Below are positions 1-6,447 of a stretch of DNA of 64,000 bases, one piece after another. A program made the translations under genes and the position numbers. A model generated the notes under the pieces. It searched no databases. It was given only the letters and a program-made list of their open reading frames with translations, and was not told the DNA's origin. Source of the stretch: CAZVYN01 sp964631125 (lineage in GTDB: Bacteria; Eisenbacteria; RBG-16-71-46; CAIMUX01); NCBI GenBank assembly GCA_964631125.1, contig CAZVYN010000011.1:1-64000 (forward strand), read 5' to 3'. Within the stretch, counting starts at the first letter, position 1. Every line of letters begins with the position of its first letter.

Positions 1-31
1 AAGAACCGGACCTGAAAACGGGGGCGGGACT

Positions 32-122
32 CCATCGTGAGTTGCAGCCGTGAGTCACAGCCGTGAGTCACAGCCGTGAGTCACAGCCGTGAGTCACAGC
101 CGTGAGTCACAGCTCGGAGTGA
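32..122. repeat. 13-bp tandem repeat array
   Basis: Five exact copies of the 13-bp unit CAGCCGTGAGTCA run from 45 to 109. They are flanked by a degenerate copy on each side (about 33-44 and 110-122). The array lies just past the 3' end of the tRNA-Pro gene, which is read leftward. No coding role is visible. It may continue the tRNA 3' flank or be a simple slippage product. Confidence 0.9.
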
Positions 123-131
123 GAGAAGGAT

Positions 132-205
<74 letters not shown>

Positions 206-225
206 AGGATCTCGACCGCCGACGG

Positions 226-255
226 ATCCTAGGTCATGCTTCGAAAGAGTGTCAA
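226..255 (-). promoter_or_regulatory. sigma-70-type promoter for tRNA-Pro
   Basis: Read on the minus strand, a perfect -35 box TTGACA (250-255) is separated by 18 bp from a -10 box TAGGAT (226-231). It points at the tRNA-Pro gene starting at 205 and diverges from ssb. The assignment rests on consensus match and position only. Confidence 0.6.
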
Positions 256-318
256 CCGGAGGGCCCCGCTGCTGCATCGACGGCGCGGGTCGCGCCTCGA
301 GCCAGAAGGAGAAAGACG

Positions 319-846
319 ATGCGAAGTCTCAACCGCGTGCTCTTGATCGGGAATCTGGGCTCCGACCCGGAAGTGCGTCAGGTGAGCGGAGGTCAGACGG
401 TGGCGAGCTTCAACCTCGCGACCAACGAGAGCTGGGGCGGACGGGATGGCCAGCCGCGCCAAGAACGAACCGAGTGGCACCGGATCGTTCTGTGGGGTCG
501 ACTGGCGGAGATCGCGGGCGAGTACCTCCGCAAGGGACGCCAGGTCTATCTGGAGGGGCGTCTGCAGACTCGCCAATGGCAGGACCAACAGGGCCAGAAG
601 CGCTACACGACCGAAGTGGTCGCGCAGAACATGATCTTGCTGGGCGGTCGCGGCGCCGAAGGGGCCGAAGGCGCGCCGATGCCGCGAGGCGCGGGAGCGG
701 GCGCGGGAACGGGCGCCGGCGCCGTTGCCGGCGCCGGCGGTGGACGTGGTCCCGACTTCGGCGGACCTCCGACCGGCGAGCCCGGCGGCGATCCCAACGC
801 GGGCGGCGCCGACTTCTTCGAAGACGAGAACGATCTGCCGTTTTGA
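319..846 (+). CDS. ssb: single-stranded DNA-binding protein SSB
   Basis: The product is 175 aa and binds single-stranded DNA during replication, repair and recombination. The OB-fold begins at the first residues (MRSLNRVLLIGNLGSDPEVR) and includes the typical segment WHRIVLWGRLAEI. After about residue 115 comes a flexible Gly/Ala-rich linker with GAGAG-type repeats. The protein ends in the acidic tip DFFEDENDLPF, which in SSBs docks partner proteins. The ATG at 319 is preceded by AGAAGGAG about 8 nt upstream, so longer in-frame starts that run back through the tRNA are unlikely. It stands alone between two tRNA genes; ssb is more often beside rpsF/rpsR. Confidence 0.97.
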   Translation: MRSLNRVLLIGNLGSDPEVRQVSGGQTVASFNLATNESWGGRDGQPRQERTEWHRIVLWGRLAEIAGEYLRKGRQVYLEGRLQTRQWQDQQGQKRYTTEVVAQNMILLGGRGAEGAEGAPMPRGAGAGAGTGAGAVAGAGGGRGPDFGGPPTGEPGGDPNAGGADFFEDENDLPF

Positions 847-867
847 TCCGGCCCGTGATCTCGCTCG

Positions 868-896
868 TTGACCGGCGGCGCGACCGAACGTATCTT
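868..896 (+). promoter_or_regulatory. sigma-70-type promoter for tRNA-Lys
   Basis: TTGACC (868-873), a 17-bp spacer and TATCTT (891-896) form a near-consensus promoter. It lies about 58 bp before tRNA-Lys and directly downstream of ssb. Confidence 0.55.
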
Positions 897-953
897 GCGC
901 ACTCTGTCGCGGACCTCCCCGTCCGTGAATCAGCGTCCAAGCAAGCCTTTCGC

Positions 954-1026
<73 letters not shown>

Positions 1027-1071
1027 CATCCTTCTGCTCTCTCTTGCGCCCGATGGGGTGCGATCTCCAAG

Positions 1072-1101
1072 TTGGTGGACACCTCCGACCGGCTGTAGCA
1101 T
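1072..1101 (+). promoter_or_regulatory. possible promoter of tmRNA gene
   Basis: TTGGTG (1072-1077), an 18-bp spacer and TAGCAT (1096-1101) sit about 35 bp before the mature tmRNA 5' end. Between them lies a short hairpin-forming leader (GCGGACCTGC...GCAGGACCGC) that RNase P processing would remove. The match is moderate; readthrough from tRNA-Lys is equally possible. Confidence 0.35.
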
Positions 1102-1135
1102 CTGAGAGCGGACCTGCTTCGCAGGACCGCTACTG

Positions 1136-1478
1136 GGGGGCGAATTGGATTCGACGGGGAAGGGGATGTTCGGATTGCGTGCCGAGGCGCCTGGTCCTCG
1201 TAAAACCTGGGCAAAACGCAACTGCCAATACTGAATTGGCCCTGGCTGCCTAACTAGCAGTCACGTCACCCTCGTTTGCGCCTGCCGGTTCGGGGAGTGA
1301 CGAAATCACGGTGGGCTGGTCGACCAAGAACCCGGCGCGGTCGATGAGAAATATCGGGTTGGTCTGCTGAGCATCCCGCCGGCCGGAGGCATGGCAGACG
1401 AGATCAAACGGCCGGACACGCACGTAGACGTTCGATCGGAATCTTTTTCGGACGCGGGTTCGATACCCGCCGCCTCCA
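1136..1478 (+). ncRNA. ssrA: transfer-messenger RNA (tmRNA)
   Basis: The gene encodes the RNA that rescues stalled ribosomes and tags the nascent peptide. The 5' end GGGGGCGAATTGGATTCGAC and the 3' tRNA-like end GGTTCGATACCCGCCGCCTCC are classic tmRNA sequences. GGGGGCG (1136-1142) pairs with CGCCTCC (1471-1477), and A1478 is the discriminator. The tag reading frame ends at TAA 1251-1253 and reads GQNATANTELALAA if the GGG at 1209 is the resume codon. The tag ends in the expected ALAA degron. GTAAAA lies just upstream of the resume site, as in many tmRNAs. It is a one-piece molecule of about 343 nt. Confidence 0.95.
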
Positions 1479-1482
1479 AATC

Positions 1483-1515
1483 AACGCCCGGACCGCTGCG
1501 GTCCGGGCGTTTCCT
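1483..1515 (+). terminator. intrinsic terminator after tmRNA
   Basis: A very GC-rich inverted repeat (AACGCCCGGACC... paired with GGTCCGGGCGTT, up to 14 bp) is followed by TTTCCTT. It begins 5 nt after the tmRNA 3' end. Confidence 0.85.
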
Positions 1516-1545
1516 TATCCCAACGCCCCCGTGCCTCACGCCATC

Positions 1546-1567
1546 GAACACGTTTCAAAACGTGTCC
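1546..1567. repeat. palindromic element, copy 1
   Basis: This is an imperfect palindrome with arms ACACGTTT (1548-1555) and AAACGTGT (1558-1565) around CA. Two relatives occur at 2571-2594 and 4591-4614. Read on the minus strand, its TTTTGA supplies the stop codon of the small lipoprotein gene that ends at 1555. Confidence 0.85.
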
Positions 1568-1695
1568 ACCGCGACTTCCGGCGCGATCGCCGAGGCGTCA
1601 TTCGACGACGTCGGGCTGATCTCAGGACTCGGCTTGGGAGCGCACGCGAGCGTCGGCGTCAGTAGGGACGCGAGGAGAACGGAGAACGTCCACAT
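1555..1695 (-). CDS. short lipoprotein-like peptide, truncated paralogue
   Basis: The product is 46 aa: a hydrophobic leader (MWTFSVLLASLLTPTLAC), then a short Ser/Pro/Ala-rich tail ending VAVDTF. The segment from the cysteine on (CAPKPSPEISP...DASA) is nearly the same as in the 248-aa lipoprotein at 2609-3355 (CAPKRSPEISP...DASA). This therefore looks like a leader left after loss of the mature domain. The ATG at 1695 has GGAG 10 nt upstream; an ATG at 1713 is also possible. It follows the membrane protein ending at 1718 in the same direction. The stop codon lies inside the palindromic element. Whether it is expressed as a real lipoprotein is open, since the residue at -3 of the lipobox is not typical. 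Confidence 0.45.
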   Translation of the reverse strand: MWTFSVLLASLLTPTLACAPKPSPEISPTSSNDASAIAPEVAVDTF

Positions 1696-1717
1696 CACCT
1701 GCTCACTCCGCATCCGA

Positions 1718-2302
1718 TCAACGGCCGAAGCGCTGCGCTTCGGCCGTGACTGCTGTTCGCGCGTTCGCATCGCCCGCCGCTTGTCGAAACAGCAAGGCCG
1801 ACCCGACCCACAGCGTGATGAAGGGCCCGTTCACGTTCAGGATCTCGGGGATGGAGCTCTCGGGGAGCCGATCCATCCGCGCGATCAGAGCGACCGCGGT
1901 CACCGACGTCTGAGCGAGCGCCGTCGCGAACATCGCGCGCGCCATTCCGCGCGACTGGAAGCGCGACAGGATGGCGCCGATCAGCGCGACGGCGAGGACT
2001 CCGCCGTACATCAGATTGGCCGGTTCGTCCTCATTCCCGATGATCCCGACGGCAGGGTTGGCCCAGAGGAGGATGAATGTCGCAGCGAGACCGAGGCCGA
2101 CGGCGAGTTTGTACGTGAGACCGCCCGCCCTCCTCGCCAGCAGCTCGAACGTGAGACCGGTTCCGAACAAGAGCGCGCCAGCGAAGACGAAATCGATCGG
2201 GCCCCAGACCACCTCGTCGGAGAACTGCATCGCGATGAAGGCGACCAGCAAGAGGAGCGCTGTCGCGAGCGCGATGAGCCTGATGTTCTTGTTCTGCGTC
2301 AT
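1718..2302 (-). CDS. multi-pass inner-membrane protein, unknown function
   Basis: The product is 194 aa with about six hydrophobic segments. They begin around residues 8-25 (LIALATALLLLVAFIAMQF), 35-50, 62-80, 95-112, 125-140 and 157-172. I recall small uncharacterised membrane proteins that begin with a similar run and continue MQFSDEVVWGPIDFVFAGALLFGTGL, but cannot assign a role. The start is ATG 2302 with AAGGA upstream. A palindrome about 80 bp upstream (2377-2393) may be its operator. The small lipoprotein-like gene follows in the same direction, so both may be co-transcribed. Confidence 0.7.
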   Translation of the reverse strand: MTQNKNIRLIALATALLLLVAFIAMQFSDEVVWGPIDFVFAGALLFGTGLTFELLARRAGGLTYKLAVGLGLAATFILLWANPAVGIIGNEDEPANLMYGGVLAVALIGAILSRFQSRGMARAMFATALAQTSVTAVALIARMDRLPESSIPEILNVNGPFITLWVGSALLFRQAAGDANARTAVTAEAQRFGR

Positions 2303-2376
2303 GAGCTTCGTGATCCTTTGGACCGAAGGCTATGGAGGATTCGCTTCGGCGGCGCCGGGCTGCGAGCGACCGAAGT

Positions 2377-2393
2377 ACTTTGCACTGTAAAGT
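2377..2393 (-). promoter_or_regulatory. candidate operator palindrome
   Basis: ACTTTGCACTGTAAAGT is a 17-bp palindrome around C2385 with one mismatch pair. It is AT-richer than its surroundings and lies upstream of the membrane-protein gene starting at 2302, as expected of a dimeric repressor site. The 306-base stretch 2303-2608 otherwise holds only palindrome copy 2 (2571-2594); I see no gene in it. Confidence 0.35.
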
Positions 2394-2570
2394 GCAGACC
2401 ATCCTTCGCCAAGGAAATGCTCCCGAGCCAGTTCTTTCTGCGGCGCCGGCCCGGCCAGGTTTTCGCCGATCACTCGACGTTGACCGGAGTCGACGGCGAT
2501 CACTTGGAGCCACCTCGAGCCTGCGCTCGACGTGATGGGCGGGCGCTTCTACTTCGACGGATCTCTCGGT

Positions 2571-2594
2571 GCAACACGTTTTGAAACGTGTTCC
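2571..2594. repeat. palindromic element, copy 2
   Basis: Arms AACACGTTT (2573-2581) and AAACGTGTT (2584-2592) pair perfectly around TG. This is the most regular of the three copies. It lies 14 bp past the 3' end of the lipoprotein gene (2609, read leftward), so it could act as a bidirectional transcription stop. Confidence 0.85.
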
Positions 2595-2608
2595 GACGTC
2601 TCTCGGGA

Positions 2609-3355
2609 TCATCTCGCGGCGTTCACTGCTTCATGAACCGCATCTCGCAGACGGACGAGATCTATCCAGACCGGGTGGCCAGGCGGTTGGGGCGAGACCA
2701 GGAACGTGACGGCGGTTCGATCGAGTTTGCGCGCGCGAGAGACCTCGACCTCGAGATGGAGTTCGACTCTGGTGTGAGTAGCGAAGGGCTCATGCGTAGA
2801 CAGCGCGCCTACCCATCGCGATCCGATTCCGGTGTCCCCGGTCACAGGATGGAGACTCGCGACAGCCGCGTCCTTCTCCGGATCGAAACCCTCTCCGTCC
2901 ACAGCAAGACTGAGTCCCACGTAGTACTTCTCGAGATCGGACTTCAACGTCGCTGCGTCGAACTGGACATCGCCGGCGAGCCACCAGACGAATGCGTAGG
3001 TCCAGAAGTCTTCGCCTCCCGCCTTGAACATGCCGGGAGCAAAGCGCAGCTCTTCTACGCCTGAATAGGCCACCTCCGGTGCGAAACCGAGTGGAAATGG
3101 AATCGTCTCGGCGCGCCAACCGTCCGGAAGGATCCACTCGAAAGGGAGAGCGGCCGTCGTGTCGGCCATCTCTTCCGATGCCGCCGCCGACGCGTCAGTG
3201 GACGGGGCCGGGCTTATCTCGGGACTCCTTTTTGGAGCGCACGCTGACGCCAACGCTGACGCCGACGCTGACGCCAACGCCGACGCCGACGCCAGCACCG
3301 ACGCCGTCACCGACATCAGCGCGCGCAGGACAATCGCCGAGACGCGAGGCGCCAA
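2609..3355 (-). CDS. putative lipoprotein, unknown function (start disrupted?)
   Basis: From TTG 3355 the product is 248 aa. An Ala/Ser/Leu-rich leader (residues 14-38, built on a 6-bp DNA repeat) ends in ASAC, and the mature domain follows. The domain has motifs such as LPFEWILPDGWRAET, DFWTYAFVWWLAGD and PGHPVWIDLVRLRD. I do not recognise the family. The start is odd. A strong ribosome site and ATG (GAGGAGAATCGATG, ATG at 3377) lie just upstream but in another frame, and a TAG directly precedes the TTG. Either a frameshift has separated the natural start from the gene, or translation starts at TTG 3355 or ATG 3316. The gene ends just before palindrome copy 2. Confidence 0.6.
   Translation of the reverse strand: MAPRVSAIVLRALMSVTASVLASASALASASASALASACAPKRSPEISPAPSTDASAAASEEMADTTAALPFEWILPDGWRAETIPFPLGFAPEVAYSGVEELRFAPGMFKAGGEDFWTYAFVWWLAGDVQFDAATLKSDLEKYYVGLSLAVDGEGFDPEKDAAVASLHPVTGDTGIGSRWVGALSTHEPFATHTRVELHLEVEVSRARKLDRTAVTFLVSPQPPGHPVWIDLVRLRDAVHEAVNAAR
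3241..3314. repeat. 6/12-bp minisatellite in lipoprotein leader
   Basis: The plus strand reads as alternating GCTGAC / GCCAAC / GCCGAC hexamers for about 70 bp. On the minus strand this codes the alternating Ala-Ser/Leu run of the lipoprotein signal peptide. Confidence 0.8.
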
Positions 3356-3540
3356 CTATTTGCTGACGATGCGCCATCGATTCTCCTCGGTCTGCTCCCG
3401 CATCTCTTGCGCACTCTGCATTCGCTCCTCCGGAAATCTCATGGGACCCATCGATCCTTCACCGACGCTGGGCGACAGTAATTCTGGTCCGTCTGAAGTC
3501 ACGCGCCGTTAGCCCGTTACCCGGGAGGCGGAGCCGAAGG

Positions 3541-4539
3541 ATGTTCGGCGCCCCGGCGCCAGCGAGCGCCGGACCCAACGCGGACGGTGTCCTGTTGCTC
3601 CACGCGAACGAGAATCTGGTTCGGTCGGTCGGAAACGAGTATTGCTACACGGAAGCTCCGGCGAGCTTCTCGGCCATCGATCATCCCACGAGCGGATCCG
3701 TTTTCGCCGATGACGACGTTCCCGCCAACATCGACCAGCCGGTGGATTTCGGCACGCTCGGATTCAACACCGAAGGCCACCGGCCTTGCTCCCCCGGCCC
3801 GATTTGGGACAGCTCGTTGGAGCTCGTGCCGTCGAAGGTGACCGTCTACCAGCCGTGTGGCGGTTCGTTTCCGGTCGAGCTCTGGATCCGAGGGGTCGTA
3901 GATCTGGGCGACTTCAGTGTTTGCTTCGGGTATGACGACGAAGCACGGGACGAACTCGATATTCGTTCGCCACATCGTCAGAGCCAGGATTTCGACGCTG
4001 GATTCGTTTCGGCGCCTGCACAGTTGGCGACACGCCGGGGGCCGAAGGAACAGGGGTTCTGGCGCGAATCGTTCTCGAGTTCTCCTCGGGTATTCCGTGG
4101 GACGACCCGACCACGGGCGTGGGGATCCGAAGTCCGTTGCTCACGTTCTCCGACGGGGAGCTGCAAGAGTTAGCTGACGTCGTCGGCGACTCGCTCGACA
4201 TCACCTGCGACCCTGCTTCGGTCCCGGCGATGCCGGGCGCTGGAATGGTGATCCTGGCGAGCCGGCCGAATCCGCTGTCCTCCTCGACCGAGATTTCCTT
4301 CAGTGTCCCGGCGAACGCGGGCGACGTTGTCTCGGTCGACCTCAGAATGTTCGACGTCGCCGGCCGACTCGTCCGCACCTTGGTGTCGGGCTCGCTCGAG
4401 CCCGGAGAACACCGGAGAACACCGGAGAACATGGGACGCCTGAGATCAATCGGGCGTCCGGGTTCCCAACGGCGCGTACTTCAGTCGACTACTCGTGGGA
4501 GGAAAGAGAACGGAGGAGCGCATCGTCGTGGTGCGCTAG
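3541..4539 (+). pseudogene. secreted protein with FlgD-like C-terminal domain, decayed
   Basis: The remains of a secreted protein lie in at least two frames. The first part (3541 on) reads PASAGPNADGVLLLHANE, like the start of a mature secreted protein, but the hydrophobic part of a signal peptide is missing. From about 4010 the sense passes to another frame, with a cohesin-like stretch (GTGVLARIVLEFSSGIPW) followed by a FlgD-like fold (SRPNPLSSSTEISFSVPANA, FDVAGRLVRTLVSG). At 4401-4430 a 10-bp unit is present three times; removing one copy restores the frame into TWDA. A TGA then interrupts it before DQSGVRVPNGAYFSRLLVGG and the natural end IVVVR at TAG 4537. Truncation, frameshifts and a nonsense codon together mark a true pseudogene. 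Confidence 0.8.
4401..4430 (+). repeat. 10-bp triplication breaking a reading frame
   Basis: CCCGGAGAAC is followed by two copies of ACCGGAGAAC. Two copies would keep the FlgD-like domain in frame; three copies shift it. Confidence 0.85.
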
Positions 4540-4590
4540 TACGGGGCGAGCTCCACCGGGGAGCGGTTCGTCGTTCTTCCGAAGTGAGGT

Positions 4591-4614
4591 CGAACACATT
4601 TTGAAACGTGTTGA
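4591..4614. repeat. palindromic element, copy 3
   Basis: AACACATTTTGAAACGTGTT (4593-4612) has one mismatch between its arms. It lies 52 bp after the end of the decayed secreted-protein gene and 60 bp before the next gene. Confidence 0.8.
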
Positions 4615-4672
4615 TCCGCCTCGCTGATCCGGCAAACACGGCGTGTACGCTCCGCCTCGAGGAGGATCCACC

Positions 4673-6337
4673 ATGCTCGAATCCCGTCGCCCGACGACCG
4701 CCGTCCTGTTCCTCTTGCTGACGCTTGTCCAGGGCGGAGCAACGATCGCCGCCGCCGCCCAGTGGAGCGCCGCCGGCGCGGAGAGCCTCAACGTCAGGAT
4801 CCTCGGCCACTATCCGATCGTGTCGAACGTCGGCCTCTGGGACTGCGCCGTCTACCTCGACGACGGGCATCCCTACGGCGTCATCGGCGCCGATTCTCTC
4901 TACATCATCGACCTGGAGGACTACGCGAACCCGCGTCGAGCGTCGGTCATCGCTCCGCAGACCGATCCCGGACTCGAGACGAGCAAGTATGTCGACGTCG
5001 TTGTGCGAGGGCAGTACGCCTACGCGGCGGTGCGGATGGGGCCGATCGTGATCGTCGATCTGAGCGACCCCGACAACGCGAGCATCGTCGGTCGGATCGC
5101 GCAGCATGAGTTCTGCGCCTGCTCCCATTCCGAGATCTGCGGCGGGAGGCCGTTCTGCGTCGAGACAGGCGGCGGCTGTGACCAGCCCGACTCGAGCAAG
5201 GCGGGGATCGAAGCGCTCTTCATCGATTCGCGCGGCTATCTCTATGTGACGGGCATGGTGGCGGGGCAGGGGATGCACGTCTACGACCTGGCGCCCGATC
5301 CGACCAATCCTCGGTGGCGCTGCAACATCCATAACGGCCCACCCAGCTTCAACGACCGCGAGGTGCACGTCTACCAGGACACGCTCTACGTTGCGAGTTC
5401 GAGCGGCGGTGCGCTCTCCCACTGGGAGATCTTCAGCGGGGCGCCTTGCCCGCCGGTTCCAGCGGGAGACTGCGGCAGTTCGACGATCCAACTGATCGCC
5501 AGCTTCACCCACTCAGACCCAGACCTCCACGCCCACTCGCAGTGGCGACTGCGCGAGCAGAATCTGCTCCTGACGAACGACGAAGAAGAGAATGGGCATG
5601 TGCGCATCTGGGATCTGAGCGAGCTCCCCGCGGTCACGCAGGTAGGGGACGTCCAGTTCGACCAGACCTGTCACAGCGTTCACAACGTCTACTCGACGGA
5701 TAGACCCGGATTCGGCGAGGTCGTCTTCGCCGCTTGGTACAACCGCGGCGTCGATGTCTTCCGGGTCGCGCCTGACCCGGTGGATCCCGCCCGTTCCATC
5801 GGCGTGCAGCTCGGCTACTACCGCCACCCGACGCGCTGGATGGACGGCCCCGACGCCGAGTGCTGCAATCCGAATCTAGCGGGCCAGGCGCACTGCGCGG
5901 GCGTGCCGTTCCTCGACGCGACGCTGCCCGACGGAGTGTTCCTCGCTTCGGAGAGCAACGGAGGAGCGGAAGGTGGGCTGCTGATCGGTCAATTCTACGG
6001 AGACGCCGCCGACGTGGCCGAGCCTGGATCGATCGATCTCGAAGAGAGCGAGGGTCGCATCGAAACGTGGGGCCTGCCCGGTAGCCGCGACATCGGCATC
6101 CGTTGGTGGCCGGGATCCGCCCAGGGTGCGGCGCTCGAAGTCTTCTCGAGCAGTGGGCGGCGCGTGGCGCAGGTCCTTCCCATGGAGCGGGAGCGAGCGG
6201 TCGAGGGGCGAGCGTTGTCGTACCGGTGGGACGGAACCGACTTCGACGGCGCGCGGCTCCCCGCGGGCATGTACTTCATCCGTGCACCCGGGAACGGCTC
6301 GCCGCCGGCCAGCGGGAAGCTGGTCTTGCTGGATTGA
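4673..6337 (+). CDS. secreted LVIVD-repeat (beta-propeller) protein with FlgD-like C-terminus
   Basis: The product is 554 aa. A signal peptide (TTAVLFLLLTLVQGGATIAAAA, residues 8-30) precedes several LVIVD-type blades, e.g. VDVVVRGQYAYAAVRMGPIVIVDLSDP and HVRIWDLSELP. The arrangement recalls the choice-of-anchor B group of surface proteins. Cysteine-rich loops (CACSHSEICGGRPFC, AECCNPNLAGQAHC) may be disulfide-linked. Residues about 470-554 form a FlgD-like beta-sandwich (EVFSSSGRRVAQVL, WDGTDFDGARLPAGMYFIRA) such as carries or anchors secreted proteins in FCB-type bacteria. ATG 4673 has GAGGAGGA upstream and is preferred over GTG 4643. The substrate or partner is unknown. Confidence 0.8.
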   Translation: MLESRRPTTAVLFLLLTLVQGGATIAAAAQWSAAGAESLNVRILGHYPIVSNVGLWDCAVYLDDGHPYGVIGADSLYIIDLEDYANPRRASVIAPQTDPGLETSKYVDVVVRGQYAYAAVRMGPIVIVDLSDPDNASIVGRIAQHEFCACSHSEICGGRPFCVETGGGCDQPDSSKAGIEALFIDSRGYLYVTGMVAGQGMHVYDLAPDPTNPRWRCNIHNGPPSFNDREVHVYQDTLYVASSSGGALSHWEIFSGAPCPPVPAGDCGSSTIQLIASFTHSDPDLHAHSQWRLREQNLLLTNDEEENGHVRIWDLSELPAVTQVGDVQFDQTCHSVHNVYSTDRPGFGEVVFAAWYNRGVDVFRVAPDPVDPARSIGVQLGYYRHPTRWMDGPDAECCNPNLAGQAHCAGVPFLDATLPDGVFLASESNGGAEGGLLIGQFYGDAADVAEPGSIDLEESEGRIETWGLPGSRDIGIRWWPGSAQGAALEVFSSSGRRVAQVLPMERERAVEGRALSYRWDGTDFDGARLPAGMYFIRAPGNGSPPASGKLVLLD

Positions 6338-6357
6338 CCGAGATCGGCGCGGGCCGG

Positions 6358-6386
6358 TTGACAACGACGTGGGTCCTGGTGAGAAA
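6358..6386 (+). promoter_or_regulatory. weak promoter candidate before kinase gene
   Basis: A perfect -35 hexamer TTGACA (6358-6363) is followed after 17 bp by a poor -10 (GAGAAA, 6381-6386). It lies in the 110-bp gap before the kinase gene. Confidence 0.3.
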
Positions 6387-6447
6387 TCTATTCGCGCATT
6401 CCAGCAGAGCTCCGAAGGCGACTCGAGACTCGAGGACCGAGGCACGG

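Noticed and set aside
45..109. Possible CRISPR array
   Set aside because: The 13-bp units are contiguous without unique spacers, and no cas gene is present in the window.
1391..2584. 397-codon plus-strand frame beginning inside tmRNA
   Set aside because: It starts within an RNA gene and lies opposite a membrane protein with proper hydrophobic pattern; Arg/Glu-rich shadow frame.
1546..4614. Palindromes as ends of an insertion sequence
   Set aside because: No transposase frame lies between any pair, and no target-site duplication was seen; the elements are themselves palindromes, not inverted terminal repeats.
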